DNA of 18,423 nt from an uncultured Gemmatimonadota bacterium (GCA_946887155.1 CAMPKM010000012.1:1-18423), one strand, 5' to 3'; shown: positions 1-9,478, counted from the first letter of the stretch. The notes: generated from the sequence alone by a model not told the origin. Numbers and translations: made by a program.

Positions 1-75
1 AAACGGGGTCAGACGCCATTTACCGAGTTCGGGGTCAGACCCGGGGTCTGACCCCGGGTCTGACCCCGAACTCGG
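1..75. repeat. GGGGTCAGAC palindromic repeat cluster with a 26-bp hairpin
   Basis: Positions 1-21 carry one unit (AAACGGGGTCAGACGCCATT followed by T) that recurs almost exactly inside mutM at 8793-8813 and 8819-8841. Positions 23-75 form a perfect palindrome around base 49: 23-48 pairs with 50-75, so the single strand can fold into a 26-bp stem. It is built from one GGGGTCAGACC unit and two inverted GGTCTGACCCC units. No transposase is next to it in the window, so this looks like a non-autonomous REP-like element. The left edge may continue beyond the window. Confidence 0.85.
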
Positions 76-420
76 TTTGTTGGGCGGGAAAAGGTCCCAA
101 TGGGCGGGAAAATGGTCCAGACCGCGCGCCCATCGGTGTCCATCCGCGGCCGCGGAGTTATCCGTGTTCAACCTTTTGCCGAGGCAATCCGAAAAGCGAA
201 TCGGCGGCCATCGCCGGTACGTCGAAGGGATGCAGCGTGGGAGTGCTGTATTGCCCTTCGACGGGGGCTGCTTTCGCACACCCCTAACCCGCGGCGATCA
301 CTCGTCCTCGTGGGAAACGCGCAGAAAAAGGCGCGAAAAAAACTTCCCGACAAAATGGGAACTGTCTTCCAAAACGCGAGAAAAATCTTTCGTAACGGGC
401 TGCGCAGTTCCGTAAAAGGT
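76..420. other. Gene-free interval beside glmS
   Basis: About 345 bases without a convincing gene. The two overlapping short frames here (about 110 codons each) show no recognisable domain and are rich in Arg and Ser as expected of random high-GC frames. The stretch holds a two-copy direct repeat at 81-118 and, at 160-171, the 12-mer ATCCGTGTTCAA, which also occurs in reverse complement in the foldback element at 10585-10749. The right part (about 320-400) is A-rich compared with the neighbourhood. I see no clear terminator or promoter. GGGGTCAGAC-type palindromes bound it on both sides. Confidence 0.5.
81..118. repeat. Two-copy 20-bp tandem repeat
   Basis: TGGGCGGGAAAAGGTCC at 81-97 is repeated at 101-118 with one extra T (TGGGCGGGAAAATGGTCC). 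The period is 20 bases. It adjoins the palindrome at 23-75. Function unknown. Confidence 0.7.
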
Positions 421-442
421 GTCTGACCCCGTGTCTGACCCC
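421..442. repeat. Paired GTCTGACCCC repeat just after glmS
   Basis: Two copies of GTCTGACCCC lie at 421-430 and 433-442, separated by GT, and end two bases short of the glmS stop codon (TAA read at 447-445). They are inverted relative to the unit at 1-21, so the gene-free stretch is flanked by inverted copies. Being directly 3' of glmS on the minus strand, they would be transcribed in its 3' UTR. Confidence 0.8.
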
Positions 443-444
443 TT

Positions 445-2271
<1,827 letters not shown>

Positions 2272-2284
2272 TTGCTATTTGCGA

Positions 2285-3664
2285 TTAAAGGTCCTGGCCG
2301 ACAAGCGCGTCGAGCGGCGCGCGGCACCTGGCAATCAATTCCCTTGCTTCCGCTTCCGATGGCGCTTCGGCAATCACACGAACGATCGGTTCAGTGCCCG
2401 AAGGCCGGACGTGAACCCACCGGTCATCCCAGGAAAGCCGCAGACCATCCTGCGTGTCCACTTCCCCATCAGGAAACGCCGCACGAATCGTGTCATACAC
2501 CGAATCCAGCGTTCCGTCCGGGCGATCCAGCTTGTCCTTTACAATACGATATTGGGGGAACCGCGACACAATCGCGGCCAACCCGGGCCCCTCATCCACC
2601 AGCAACTGCAACATCAGCGCCGCCGCCAACGGTGCGTCGCGTCCAAGGTGAAGTTCAGGGAGGATCACTCCTCCGTTTCCCTCCCCTCCAACCACTGCAC
2701 CAGCGTCGCGCATCCGGACCGCCACGTTCACCTCACCCACCGGCGCACGGATGACTTCGCTACCGAACTCGGCCGCCATGTCGTCCACGATGCGACTGGT
2801 AGACAGGTTTGACACAACGGGCCCGCGCTGGCGACGCAAAACGACACGCGTCGCGAGCGCCAGCGTGTAGTCCTCGCCGATCGCGCGACCGGAGTCGTCC
2901 ACCAGCGCCAGGCGATCCACGTCGGGGTCTGTCGCGAAGCCGATTGCGGCTCCGGTGCGCGTCACCAGTTCACACAGCTCACCCAGGTTTTCGGCGACCG
3001 GTTCCGGTGGGCGATGGAAAAGGCCGTCCGGGGTGGCGTTGATCGCTTCAACCCGGCACCCAAGCGCCTCGAGCAGTTGCGGAAAAATCGTCGAGCCCGC
3101 GCCGTGACACGTGTCGAGCGCTACGCGGAACCGCCGGCTCCGGATCGCCTCGACATCGATGACCGCAAGCCTGAGGATCCTGTCGATGTGGCTTGCGATC
3201 GCCCGTTCGTCTCGCAAGACGACACCGATCTTTTCCCACGTGACACGCGAAAAATCGCGACCCACGAAAGCGCGCATTGCCGACGACTCGGCCGCGTCGA
3301 GAAAGAGTCCCGCCGATCCGATGAACTTGAGCGCGTTCCACTCGATCGGGTTGTGGCTGGCCGTGATGCCAAGTCCGCCCCCCGCGTGCCGGTCTTAGAC
3401 CGCCAGTTGCACGGTGGGCGTCGGCGCCATATCGAGGTCGACCACCGTGGCGCCGACCGATTGGAGCGCGGCGACCACCACGCGATGAAACATCGGTCCG
3501 GAAACACGGGAGTCGCGCGCGACGACAATTTCTCGCGACATCGACCGGGCCAGCGACCAGGCTCCAAAGCCGCCTGCATACCGATCGACGATTTCCGGCG
3601 TGAGCGCTTCTCCAACTCGTCCCCGGATGCCGGAGACGGAAACCATCAGGCCCTTGACTGACAT
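2285..3664 (-). pseudogene. glmM: Phosphoglucosamine mutase (GlmM-like), frame interrupted by one in-frame TAA
   Basis: An alpha-D-phosphohexomutase that would convert glucosamine-6-phosphate to glucosamine-1-phosphate. The full frame spans 460 codons, a normal length for the family. The first 89 codons (MSVKGLMVSVSGIRGRVGEA...TPTVQLAV) end in TAA at 3397-3395. The same frame then continues without shift as DRHAGGGLGITASHNPIEWN, which holds the catalytic serine (codon 103, TASHNP). Later come the metal loop DPDVDRLALVD, the sugar-binding GEGNGGVILPELHLGRD and the phosphate-binding RPSGTEP. The first in-frame start after the stop is the ATG at 3277, beyond the serine loop, so re-initiation could not give an active enzyme. 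All other motifs are intact, so the lesion is recent, a sequencing error, or read through. It could also act on mannose; glmS next door favours glucosamine. Confidence 0.88.
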
Positions 3665-3900
3665 TCGTGAGGAAAATCCGGAATTGGAGCGTGGAGTTCC
3701 GCTTGAACGAGCGGCCGAAACTTAGCTGGCTGTCTCGTATCTACTGAATTATCCGGCACTTGGCTCGTCTGTAGCGACGCCGACCGCGGTTGCTGGGTAA
3801 CGACCGGACAGGAGTTGATTCGTTGCCGCGTTGGAGGGTCGAAGTCATCCACCCATCAACCCATCAACCCTCAACGCGCAAGTCGTTACGCAGTAATGTC
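3665..3900. other. Intergenic region upstream of glmM-like gene, with octamer tandem repeat
   Basis: About 235 bases between the 3' end of the response-regulator gene and the start of the glmM-like frame, both on the minus strand. It presumably holds the glm promoter, but I could not pick out convincing -35/-10 boxes. A short tandem repeat of ACCCATCA lies at 3851-3866 with a decayed third copy to 3873. A 68-codon frame here has no recognisable features and I do not call it. Confidence 0.5.
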
Positions 3901-5007
3901 TTAAATGACCAGCCGGTCGCCCGACTCCGTCTCCGCGATCGCTTCGATTTCGCCGCGTGAGACAAGGGAGACGAACGCATCCACCGGCCGGCTGTCGAAC
4001 TGGGTGCCGCGCAGGCGCACCAGTTCATCGACGGTGATGGCTATCGGCAACTGTGGCCGGTACGGACGGTGGCTGGTCATGGCGTCGAACGTATCGGCGA
4101 CGGCCGCAATCCGGGCCTCGAGCGGGATTTCATCGCCGCGGAGGCGGTCAGGCAGCCCGTTGCCGTCCCATCGCTCGTGATGGTTGCGCACCACGTTCAG
4201 CGCGATGGCGTGATCGCGGAGCAGTGGCTGGAGGGTGCGCCAGCCGGTGATCGGATGCTCCATGACATGGCGATACTCCTCTTCCGTCAATGGACTCGAC
4301 TTGTGCAGCACCTGCTCGCGGACCCCGATCTTGCCGATGTCGTGAACGCGGCCGCCAAGCTCCACCTGTCGCACGAACTCGTCAGGCATGCCTAACTCCC
4401 GGCCGATGAGGGCCGAGTACCGGCTGACCCGGATCGAGTGACCGTGGGTGTAGGTGTCGCGCAGTTCGAGTGCGTCCGCCAGCGAATGGATCGACGCGAG
4501 GAAAATGTCCTCGATCCGCTGCGCCTGTATCGCGACTTTCTCTTCCAGTCTCTCGTGGTATTCGCGATTCTCGAGCACCAACCGTCGCTTCTCGAGTGCC
4601 TGACGGACACGCGCCCGCACCTCGTCCGGGTGAAATGGTTTCGGCACGTAGTCCATCGCGCCCTCGGCGAGACAGGCAACCGCCGTTTCGACATCAGACA
4701 CGGCCGTGATGAGGATGACGACGGTGTCGGGATGGGCGGCCCGCACATGCCGGAGGAGTGCGATTCCGTCCATTTCCGGCATGTGGAGGTCGGTGAGAAC
4801 GAGTGTCGCTGGCTCGCGCTCGAGTGCTTCCTGGGCGACCCGGCCGTTCTCGGCGACTTCGCAAGCGAAGCCTTCTTCCCGCATCAGCCGGGACAGCAGC
4901 TTCCGGAGGTGCGGCTCGTCGTCCACCACCAGGCACCGTGGCGGATCCTGCCCCACCAGCGCTGCGAGATCAACGTCCGAGTCCATTCCTCCTGACCTCA
5001 ATGCCAC
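3901..5007 (-). CDS. Response regulator with receiver and HD-GYP domains
   Basis: Probably a cyclic-di-GMP phosphodiesterase controlled by phosphorylation. The receiver domain (about residues 24-140) has the acidic pair D29/D30, the phospho-acceptor D73 (LTDLHMP), T101 and K123 (PKPF). A likely coiled linker follows (about 140-165). The HD-GYP domain (about 168-345) has H222-D223 (VHDIGKIGV), H251 and H276-H277 (NHHERWDG), the expected metal ligands. The signature GYP triplet reads GLP (residues 284-286), so the name-giving tyrosine is replaced. No DNA-binding domain and no membrane segment. No kinase gene is adjacent. The GTG start at 5007 is preferred over the ATG at 4986 because a strong AGGAGG sits seven bases upstream of it. 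The gene is divergent from the PLP enzyme at 5095. Confidence 0.92.
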   Translation of the reverse strand: MALRSGGMDSDVDLAALVGQDPPRCLVVDDEPHLRKLLSRLMREEGFACEVAENGRVAQEALEREPATLVLTDLHMPEMDGIALLRHVRAAHPDTVVILITAVSDVETAVACLAEGAMDYVPKPFHPDEVRARVRQALEKRRLVLENREYHERLEEKVAIQAQRIEDIFLASIHSLADALELRDTYTHGHSIRVSRYSALIGRELGMPDEFVRQVELGGRVHDIGKIGVREQVLHKSSPLTEEEYRHVMEHPITGWRTLQPLLRDHAIALNVVRNHHERWDGNGLPDRLRGDEIPLEARIAAVADTFDAMTSHRPYRPQLPIAITVDELVRLRGTQFDSRPVDAFVSLVSRGEIEAIAETESGDRLVI

Positions 5008-5014
5008 GCTTGTT

Positions 5015-5020
5015 CCTCCT
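5015..5020 (-). promoter_or_regulatory. Ribosome binding site of the HD-GYP regulator
   Basis: On the minus strand the sequence reads AGGAGG, seven bases before GTG at 5007-5005. A second AGGAGG lies almost touching the internal ATG at 4986, too close to serve it. This decides for the GTG start. Confidence 0.75.
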
Positions 5021-5094
5021 GGGCCGTCGACGCACGACGTATCGGCGCCGGTTTCGGCCAGTTTATCTTGCGACTGCCCTCATTCCCCAATGAA

Positions 5095-6264
5095 ATGTCC
5101 CGCATCCTTGACGACGACGCTCCTTACGGACTCGGCACCCGAGCCGTTCACGCCGGCCAACGCCCGGACCCGACCACTGGGGCAATCATGACGCCCCTGT
5201 ACCAGACCTCCACCTACGCGCAGGAGGGCATCGGGCGGAACCGGGGATACGAATATGCGCGCGGGAAAAATCCCACGCGGGAAGCTCTGGAACGTAATGT
5301 TGCGTCCCTGGAAGGCGGAACGCATGGGTTCGCTTTTGGCAGCGGCATGGGCGCGCTCGATTCGACCATGAAGCTGTTCAAGGCGGGCGATCATTTTGTC
5401 TGCGCTGAAAACATGTATGGCGGGACGCCAAGGCTGTTCGATCGCATCCTCGTCAACTTCGGCTTCACGTTCAGCTACGTGGATGCCAGGGACCCACAGC
5501 AGATCGCCGACGCCATGACGCCGGCCACGCGCGCGGTCATCATCGAGACCCCGACGAACCCGCTCATGCGCCTGACCGATCTTGGCGCGGCCGCGGACGT
5601 GGCGCATCGAGGGGGCGCGCTGCTCATCGTGGATAACACGTTCGCGACGCCGGTATTTCAGCGTCCGTTCGAACATGGTGCCGACATCGTTTACCACTCG
5701 AGCACGAAGTACCTGAACGGCCATAGCGACATGGTTGGTGGGATCGTCGTCGTCCGTGACGACCAGCTCGCTGACCGACTGCAGTTCATCCTGAATGCTG
5801 CAGGTGCCGTGCCGGGGCCGATGGATGCCTGGCTGGTACTCCGTGGGACAAAGACCCTGCATCTCCGTATGGCGGCGCACGATAGCAACGGTCGCAAGGT
5901 GGCGAACTGGCTGTCCGAACGCCTGGGCGCGGAACGCGTCTTCTATCCCGGTCTTCGAACCCACCCCCAGCATGAACTGGCTTGCCGACAGATGACGGGC
6001 TTCGGCGGCATGGTATCGGTCGACGTCGGGACCCGCGAGAAGTCCGACCAGATCGTGACCCGGCTCAAAGTCTTCACCTTGGCCGAGTCCCTGGGCGGCG
6101 TGGAAAGCCTCGTCTGTCACCCCGCGACGATGACCCACGCCTCGGTGCCGGCTGAGAAGCGGGCGAAAATCGGGATTGGAGATGGCCTGGTCCGGTTTTC
6201 GGTTGGGGTGGAGGACGCCAATGACCTCCTTACGGACCTGGAAACCGCCTTCAAGGGGATTTGA
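5095..6264 (+). CDS. Cystathionine gamma-synthase / gamma-lyase family PLP enzyme
   Basis: A pyridoxal-phosphate enzyme of the Cys/Met metabolism family (MetB/MetC/CGL fold type I), acting in trans-sulfuration. From the ATG at 5095 it is 389 residues, the usual length. It shows the N-terminal GTRAVHAGQRPDPTTGAIMTP, the YEYARGKNPTREALE substrate/PLP segment, the conserved ENMYGGTPRLF tyrosine, VDNTFATPVFQRP with the Asp that pairs with the PLP ring nitrogen, and the Schiff-base lysine in HSSTKYLNGHSD (about K205). The C-terminus has SLGGVESLVCHPATMTHASV. Sequence alone does not separate synthase from lyase, nor from O-acetylhomoserine sulfhydrylase. A TTG 27 bases upstream is a possible alternative start, but neither start has a clear ribosome binding site. 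Neighbouring genes give no pathway hint. Confidence 0.9.
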   Translation: MSRILDDDAPYGLGTRAVHAGQRPDPTTGAIMTPLYQTSTYAQEGIGRNRGYEYARGKNPTREALERNVASLEGGTHGFAFGSGMGALDSTMKLFKAGDHFVCAENMYGGTPRLFDRILVNFGFTFSYVDARDPQQIADAMTPATRAVIIETPTNPLMRLTDLGAAADVAHRGGALLIVDNTFATPVFQRPFEHGADIVYHSSTKYLNGHSDMVGGIVVVRDDQLADRLQFILNAAGAVPGPMDAWLVLRGTKTLHLRMAAHDSNGRKVANWLSERLGAERVFYPGLRTHPQHELACRQMTGFGGMVSVDVGTREKSDQIVTRLKVFTLAESLGGVESLVCHPATMTHASVPAEKRAKIGIGDGLVRFSVGVEDANDLLTDLETAFKGI

Positions 6265-6320
6265 GCCGGCCGACACCGAAACCTGTTTTTCTCCGTAGTC
6301 AGGATCAGGTTTCACTCAGG

Positions 6321-6343
6321 TCTCCCGTCTCACGTCCCCCGTC
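6321..6343. repeat. Heptad repeat TCTCCCG upstream of the peptidase gene
   Basis: Three seven-base units, TCTCCCG, TCTCACG and TCCCCCG, plus a partial fourth, end ten bases before the M48 start codon. The same unit in reverse complement (CGGGAGA) occurs at 16146-16159 before the phosphodiesterase gene. Confidence 0.7.
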
Positions 6344-6352
6344 CATCCTGCC

Positions 6353-7339
6353 ATGGCTGAGCGCAAAAAGCTGTTTCAGATCGCGTCGACCGCCTGGGAA
6401 CATCCCGCTGATCGCGCGGCACTGAACACCCTCCGGTCGATTCCGGGGTTCGATGTGGTGGTCCGCAAGATCGCGTCGTTCTTCGGCGAAGTCGGGATCC
6501 GGCAACTCTTCCTGGCCAACGCCGTGAAGATCGGGCCTAACCAGAGGCCGAGGCTCTGGGCGATCTACCAGCAGGTGCTCGATACGATGGACTGGCCCGA
6601 GGTGCCGGAGTTGTACGTCACGCAGACTCCGCTCGCCAACGCAGCCGCCGTTGGTTTCGACAAGCCGTTCATCGTCATGAACTCGGCGCTCCTCGAGCTG
6701 CTGGACGAGGAGGAGCAGCGCGAAATCCTTGGCCACGAGCTTGGCCATATCATGAGCGGCCACACGACCTACACCACGATCGCCATCATCCTGATGACGA
6801 TCGGCTTCCAGAATCTTCCGTTCCTGGCCGGGGTCGCTATCCTGCCGTTCCAGCTCGCGCTGATGGAGTGGTATCGCAAGGCGGAGCTTTCCGCCGACCG
6901 CGCCGGGTTGCTGACGACGCAGGATCCGATGACGTCGATGAGCACGTTCCTCAAGATGGCGGGCGGTCGCCGCTACGAAGACACGATCAGTGTCGAGGAA
7001 TTCCAGATCCAGGCGCGCCAATACGAGACCCAGGGGAACGTCGCCGACCGCGTCTGGCAGGTGATCAACACCGCCTTCCGCACGCATCCGTTCGGAACGG
7101 TCCGCGCCGCGGAACTGCAACGCTGGATCGACAGCGGCGAGTATGGAAAGATCATCGACGGCGACTATCGCCGGCGGGACGATGCGTCCTCGCCGCCGTT
7201 GTCTGCTGACCTCGAGGACGCCGCGGGCTATTATGGTGACCAGGCCAAGGACGCGATGGCGACCATTTCCGGTGTGCTCGGTCGCGCGCGCGACGCATTC
7301 GAGGGAGCGTTCCGGACATCGAGCGAGGAGCCGAAGTAA
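6353..7339 (+). CDS. M48-family zinc metallopeptidase, membrane-associated
   Basis: A zinc endopeptidase of the HtpX/Ste24 family (M48), probably for protein quality control. The 328 residues contain the HELGH zinc motif at 128-132 and the third ligand Glu about residue 178 in KAELSADRAG, the typical M48 arrangement. One or two hydrophobic segments lie between them (about 141-170), so the catalytic domain is likely anchored in the inner membrane. The N-terminus lacks the transmembrane pair of HtpX, so it is a different M48 subgroup. The C-terminal tail is hydrophilic. The ATG at 6353 follows a C-rich heptad repeat, not a ribosome binding site. Its TAA stop overlaps the inferred purD start (GTAA). 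Confidence 0.93.
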   Translation: MAERKKLFQIASTAWEHPADRAALNTLRSIPGFDVVVRKIASFFGEVGIRQLFLANAVKIGPNQRPRLWAIYQQVLDTMDWPEVPELYVTQTPLANAAAVGFDKPFIVMNSALLELLDEEEQREILGHELGHIMSGHTTYTTIAIILMTIGFQNLPFLAGVAILPFQLALMEWYRKAELSADRAGLLTTQDPMTSMSTFLKMAGGRRYEDTISVEEFQIQARQYETQGNVADRVWQVINTAFRTHPFGTVRAAELQRWIDSGEYGKIIDGDYRRRDDASSPPLSADLEDAAGYYGDQAKDAMATISGVLGRARDAFEGAFRTSSEEPK

Positions 7340-8619
7340 AGGTCCTGATTGTCGGCGGGGGCGGTCGCGAACACGCGATCGCCTGGAAGCTGAAGCACGA
7401 CGACCCATCGATCGACCTGCATTGCGCGCCGGGAAACCCCGGGATCGCCGAGCTGGCCACGTGCCATCCGATCCCGGCGTCGGATCTGGATGGCTTGGTT
7501 ACGCTGGCCCTGTGGGAGCGATTCGATTTCACGATTGTTGGGCCGGAGGCACCGCTGGCTGCCGGATTGGTCGATCGGCTCACCTCGCGTGGCTTTGCCG
7601 CCTTTGGACCAACCGGTGCCGCGGCACATCTGGAATCGTCGAAGCGATTCGCCACGGAGATCATGACTCGCGCGCACGTTCCCACGGCGCGGGCCACGTG
7701 GCACACCAGCGTCGACTCGGCGAAGGAAGCCGTCAGGGCGAGTGGCGCACCGGTCGTCATCAAGGCGTCCGGCCTGGCGTCCGGCAAGGGTGTGATCGTC
7801 TGCGATTCGGTCGAAGCGGCCGATCGCGCCATCGACGACATGCTCACCGCCCACCGCTTCGGCAGCAGCGGCGACGAGGTGCTCGTCGAGGAGTTCATGG
7901 AGGGTGAAGAGCTGTCGATCTTCTTCCTCACCGATGGCGAGAACTCACGCGCGATGCTGGCCGCACAGGACCACAAGCGGTTGCTCGATGGCGACACGGG
8001 GCCAAACACCGGTGGCATGGGAGCGTACGCGCCGGTCAGCCTGGCCACGCCTGAGCTCGTGGAGCGCGTGCAGGCGACGATCGTGCAACCTACGTTAGGC
8101 GCGATGCGTGACGTGGGCGTGCCGTTTCGCGGGGTCCTGTATTGCGGATTGATGCTGACGACCGATGGGCCGAAGGTGGTCGAGTTCAATTGCCGGTTCG
8201 GTGATCCCGAGACGCAGGTCGTGCTGCCGTTGCTGGCGGAGCCGCTGCTGCCGTTGCTGCACGCGTGCACAGTTGATGACGGCCTGTCGGACGTTCGAGA
8301 GGTGCGTTTTTCTCCCGATGCGGCTGTGACAACGGTGGTCGCCGCCGACGGTTACCCGGATTCTCCGCGCACTGGGGATGCGATTGACCTTTCGGGTGTG
8401 CCTGACGACGTGATTGTTTTTCACGCGGGGACGCGGACGAACGGGGACGTCCTGGAAACAGCCGGTGGTCGCGTGTTCGCCGTGACGGGTGTCGCTCCCT
8501 CGTTCAGCGAAGCGCAGGAGCGGAGCCGTGTCGGGGCCGAGCGCGTGGCATTCGCGGGCCGACAGTTCCGGAGCGACATCGGTTGGCGGGAGCGGAGTCG
8601 TCGTGCCGGAGTTGCCTGA
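7336..8619 (+). CDS. purD: Phosphoribosylamine-glycine ligase (GARS), non-canonical start
   Basis: Second step of purine synthesis: joins glycine to phosphoribosylamine with ATP. From 7336 it is 427 codons, the normal PurD length. The frame shows KVLIVGGGGREHAIAWKLK at the N-terminus, the ATP-grasp segment VVIKASGLASGKGVIVC (about 140-156), VEEFMEGEELSIFF, NTGGMGAYAP and EFNCRFGDPETQVVLPLL. The expected start codon before Lys-Val-Leu is GTA, not GTG, and there is no in-frame ATG, GTG or TTG from there until a TTG at 7495, which would delete the whole nucleotide-binding loop. GAGGAG at 7325-7330 is a plausible ribosome binding site five bases before GTA. CTG at 7345 or ATT at 7348 are other possible unusual starts. 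The 3' end overlaps mutM by 17 bases. Confidence 0.9.
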   Translation, partial: VKVLIVGGGGREHAIAWKLKHDDPSIDLHCAPGNPGIAELATCHPIPASDLDGLVTLALWERFDFTIVGPEAPLAAGLVDRLTSRGFAAFGPTGAAAHLESSKRFATEIMTRAHVPTARATWHTSVDSAKEAVRASGAPVVIKASGLASGKGVIVCDSVEAADRAIDDMLTAHRFGSSGDEVLVEEFMEGEELSIFFLTDGENSRAMLAAQDHKRLLDGDTGPNTGGMGAYAPVSLATPELVERVQATIVQPTLGAMRDVGVPFRGVLYCGLMLTTDGPKVVEFNCRFGDPETQVVLPLLAEPLLPLLHACTVDDGLSDVREVRFSPDAAVTTVVAADGYPDSPRTGDAIDLSGVPDDVIVFHAGTRTNGDVLETAGGRVFAVTGVAPSFSEAQERSRVGAERVAFAGRQFRSDIGWRERSRRAGVA

Positions 8620-9478
8620 AACGGAAACGCTGGCGCGCGACCTGCACGCCAGCCTGGTGGGACGGACGATCGCCGGCGTGGAATCGCCTCACGCGGATGT
8701 GCTGCGCGGTGTGTCATCTCGCTCGCTGGGCCGGCGGCTGCGCGGTCGCTCCTTCGACCGCGTCTGGCGCCGCGCCAAAGCCGTCATCCTGGAAACGGGG
8801 TCAGACGCCATTTCCCGGAAACGGGGTCAGACGCCGTTTCCGGAAATGGCGTCTGACCCCGTTTTTCTGGTGGTGGTGCCCCGGTTCACAGGCGGGTTGT
8901 TGATCCGGGACGCCGGCGCGCCTGACGATCGGTACGACGCGATCCGGTTTCGACTGAGCGACGGCGGTACCCTTGCCTATCGAGACGTCAGGCGCCTGGG
9001 CACAGTGACGCTGCTCGACGCCAGGGGCTTTGACGAGTTCGACCATCGGCTGGGAAAAGAGCCGCTTGACCCGGCGTTCACGGGAATTGTATTGTCGGCG
9101 TCTCTTCGGTCATCGCATCAGCAGGTGAAGAAGATCCTGATGGATCAGCGGCGTGTAGCTGGCGTGGGCAACATCTATGCGAACGAGGCGTTGTGGGCGG
9201 CGGGCATCGACCCGTCGCGCCCGGGGCATTCAATCACCGACGCCGAGGCCGCGCGGCTGCGCGACGAGCTGGTGGATGTGCTGCAGCGGTCGATCCGCGC
9301 CCGCGGAACCACCTTCCGCGACTATCGCGACGCCAGAGGTGAACGCGGCGGATTCGTCGATCAGTTGCAGGCCTACGGCCGCGGCGGCGAGCCTTGCCGC
9401 CGCTGCGGAACGCGCCTGACGATGACCCACGCGATCGACGGCCGCGCCACGGTGTTCTGCCACCGCTGCCAGTCCTGA
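8603..9478 (+). CDS. mutM: Formamidopyrimidine-DNA glycosylase with in-frame repeat insertion
   Basis: Base-excision repair enzyme removing oxidised purines such as 8-oxoguanine and nicking the abasic site. The GTG at 8603 is chosen because it puts the catalytic proline at position 2 (MPELPETETL) and has GGAG five bases upstream; longer upstream frames run into purD. Other features: K59 (RRAKAVILE), helix-two-turn-helix KKILMDQRRVAGVGNIYANE (about 176-195), and a zinc finger with C265, C268, C286 and C289. The protein has 291 residues, about 20 more than typical MutM. The excess matches residues about 65-87, encoded by the GGGGTCAGAC palindromic element, placed between two strands (VILE and FLVVV). 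The usual HLGMSG segment reads PRFTGG. It overlaps purD by 17 bases and the next start by one base (TGATG). Confidence 0.93.
   Translation: MPELPETETLARDLHASLVGRTIAGVESPHADVLRGVSSRSLGRRLRGRSFDRVWRRAKAVILETGSDAISRKRGQTPFPEMASDPVFLVVVPRFTGGLLIRDAGAPDDRYDAIRFRLSDGGTLAYRDVRRLGTVTLLDARGFDEFDHRLGKEPLDPAFTGIVLSASLRSSHQQVKKILMDQRRVAGVGNIYANEALWAAGIDPSRPGHSITDAEAARLRDELVDVLQRSIRARGTTFRDYRDARGERGGFVDQLQAYGRGGEPCRRCGTRLTMTHAIDGRATVFCHRCQS
8793..8866. repeat. Triple GGGGTCAGACGCC palindromic element inside mutM
   Basis: Two direct units (8793-8815 and 8819-8841, each starting AAACGGGGTCAGACGCC) are followed by an inverted unit (8842-8864). The first unit is a perfect 23-base inverted match of the last. 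The second and third form a continuous palindrome centred at 8841/8842 with a single G-T mismatch. It is read through in frame in mutM as residues about 65-87 (including SDAISRKRGQTPFPEMASDP). Same family as 1-75 and 421-442. Confidence 0.92.

Noticed and set aside
1..75. Possible CRISPR array
   Set aside because: The units are self-palindromic, adjoining and inverted, with no spacers of regular size and no cas genes.
77..426. Two short plus-strand frames (112 and 108 codons) beside the left palindromes
   Set aside because: They overlap each other, start inside repeats and show no domain or coding signature.
2272..2284. glmS ribozyme or leader riboswitch
   Set aside because: The space between the glmM-like stop and glmS is only 13 bases, so there is no leader.
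2285..3664. Frameshift as the cause of the broken glmM-like gene
   Set aside because: The 5' and 3' parts are in the same frame (117 bases from the codon after the stop to the ATG at 3277); only the TAA interrupts it.
6278..6313. Inverted repeat GAAACCTG / CAGGTTTC after the PLP enzyme gene as a terminator
   Set aside because: Only an 8-bp stem, a 20-base loop and the T-run in the loop instead of after the stem; not convincing.
5080..6315. 411-codon open frame on the minus strand opposite the PLP enzyme
   Set aside because: Antisense shadow of a clearly recognisable gene; composition typical of reversed high-GC coding sequence.
6305..8270. Long minus-strand frames (367 and 372 codons) opposite the M48 peptidase and purD
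   Set aside because: Shadows; the plus frames carry HELGH and ATP-grasp motifs.
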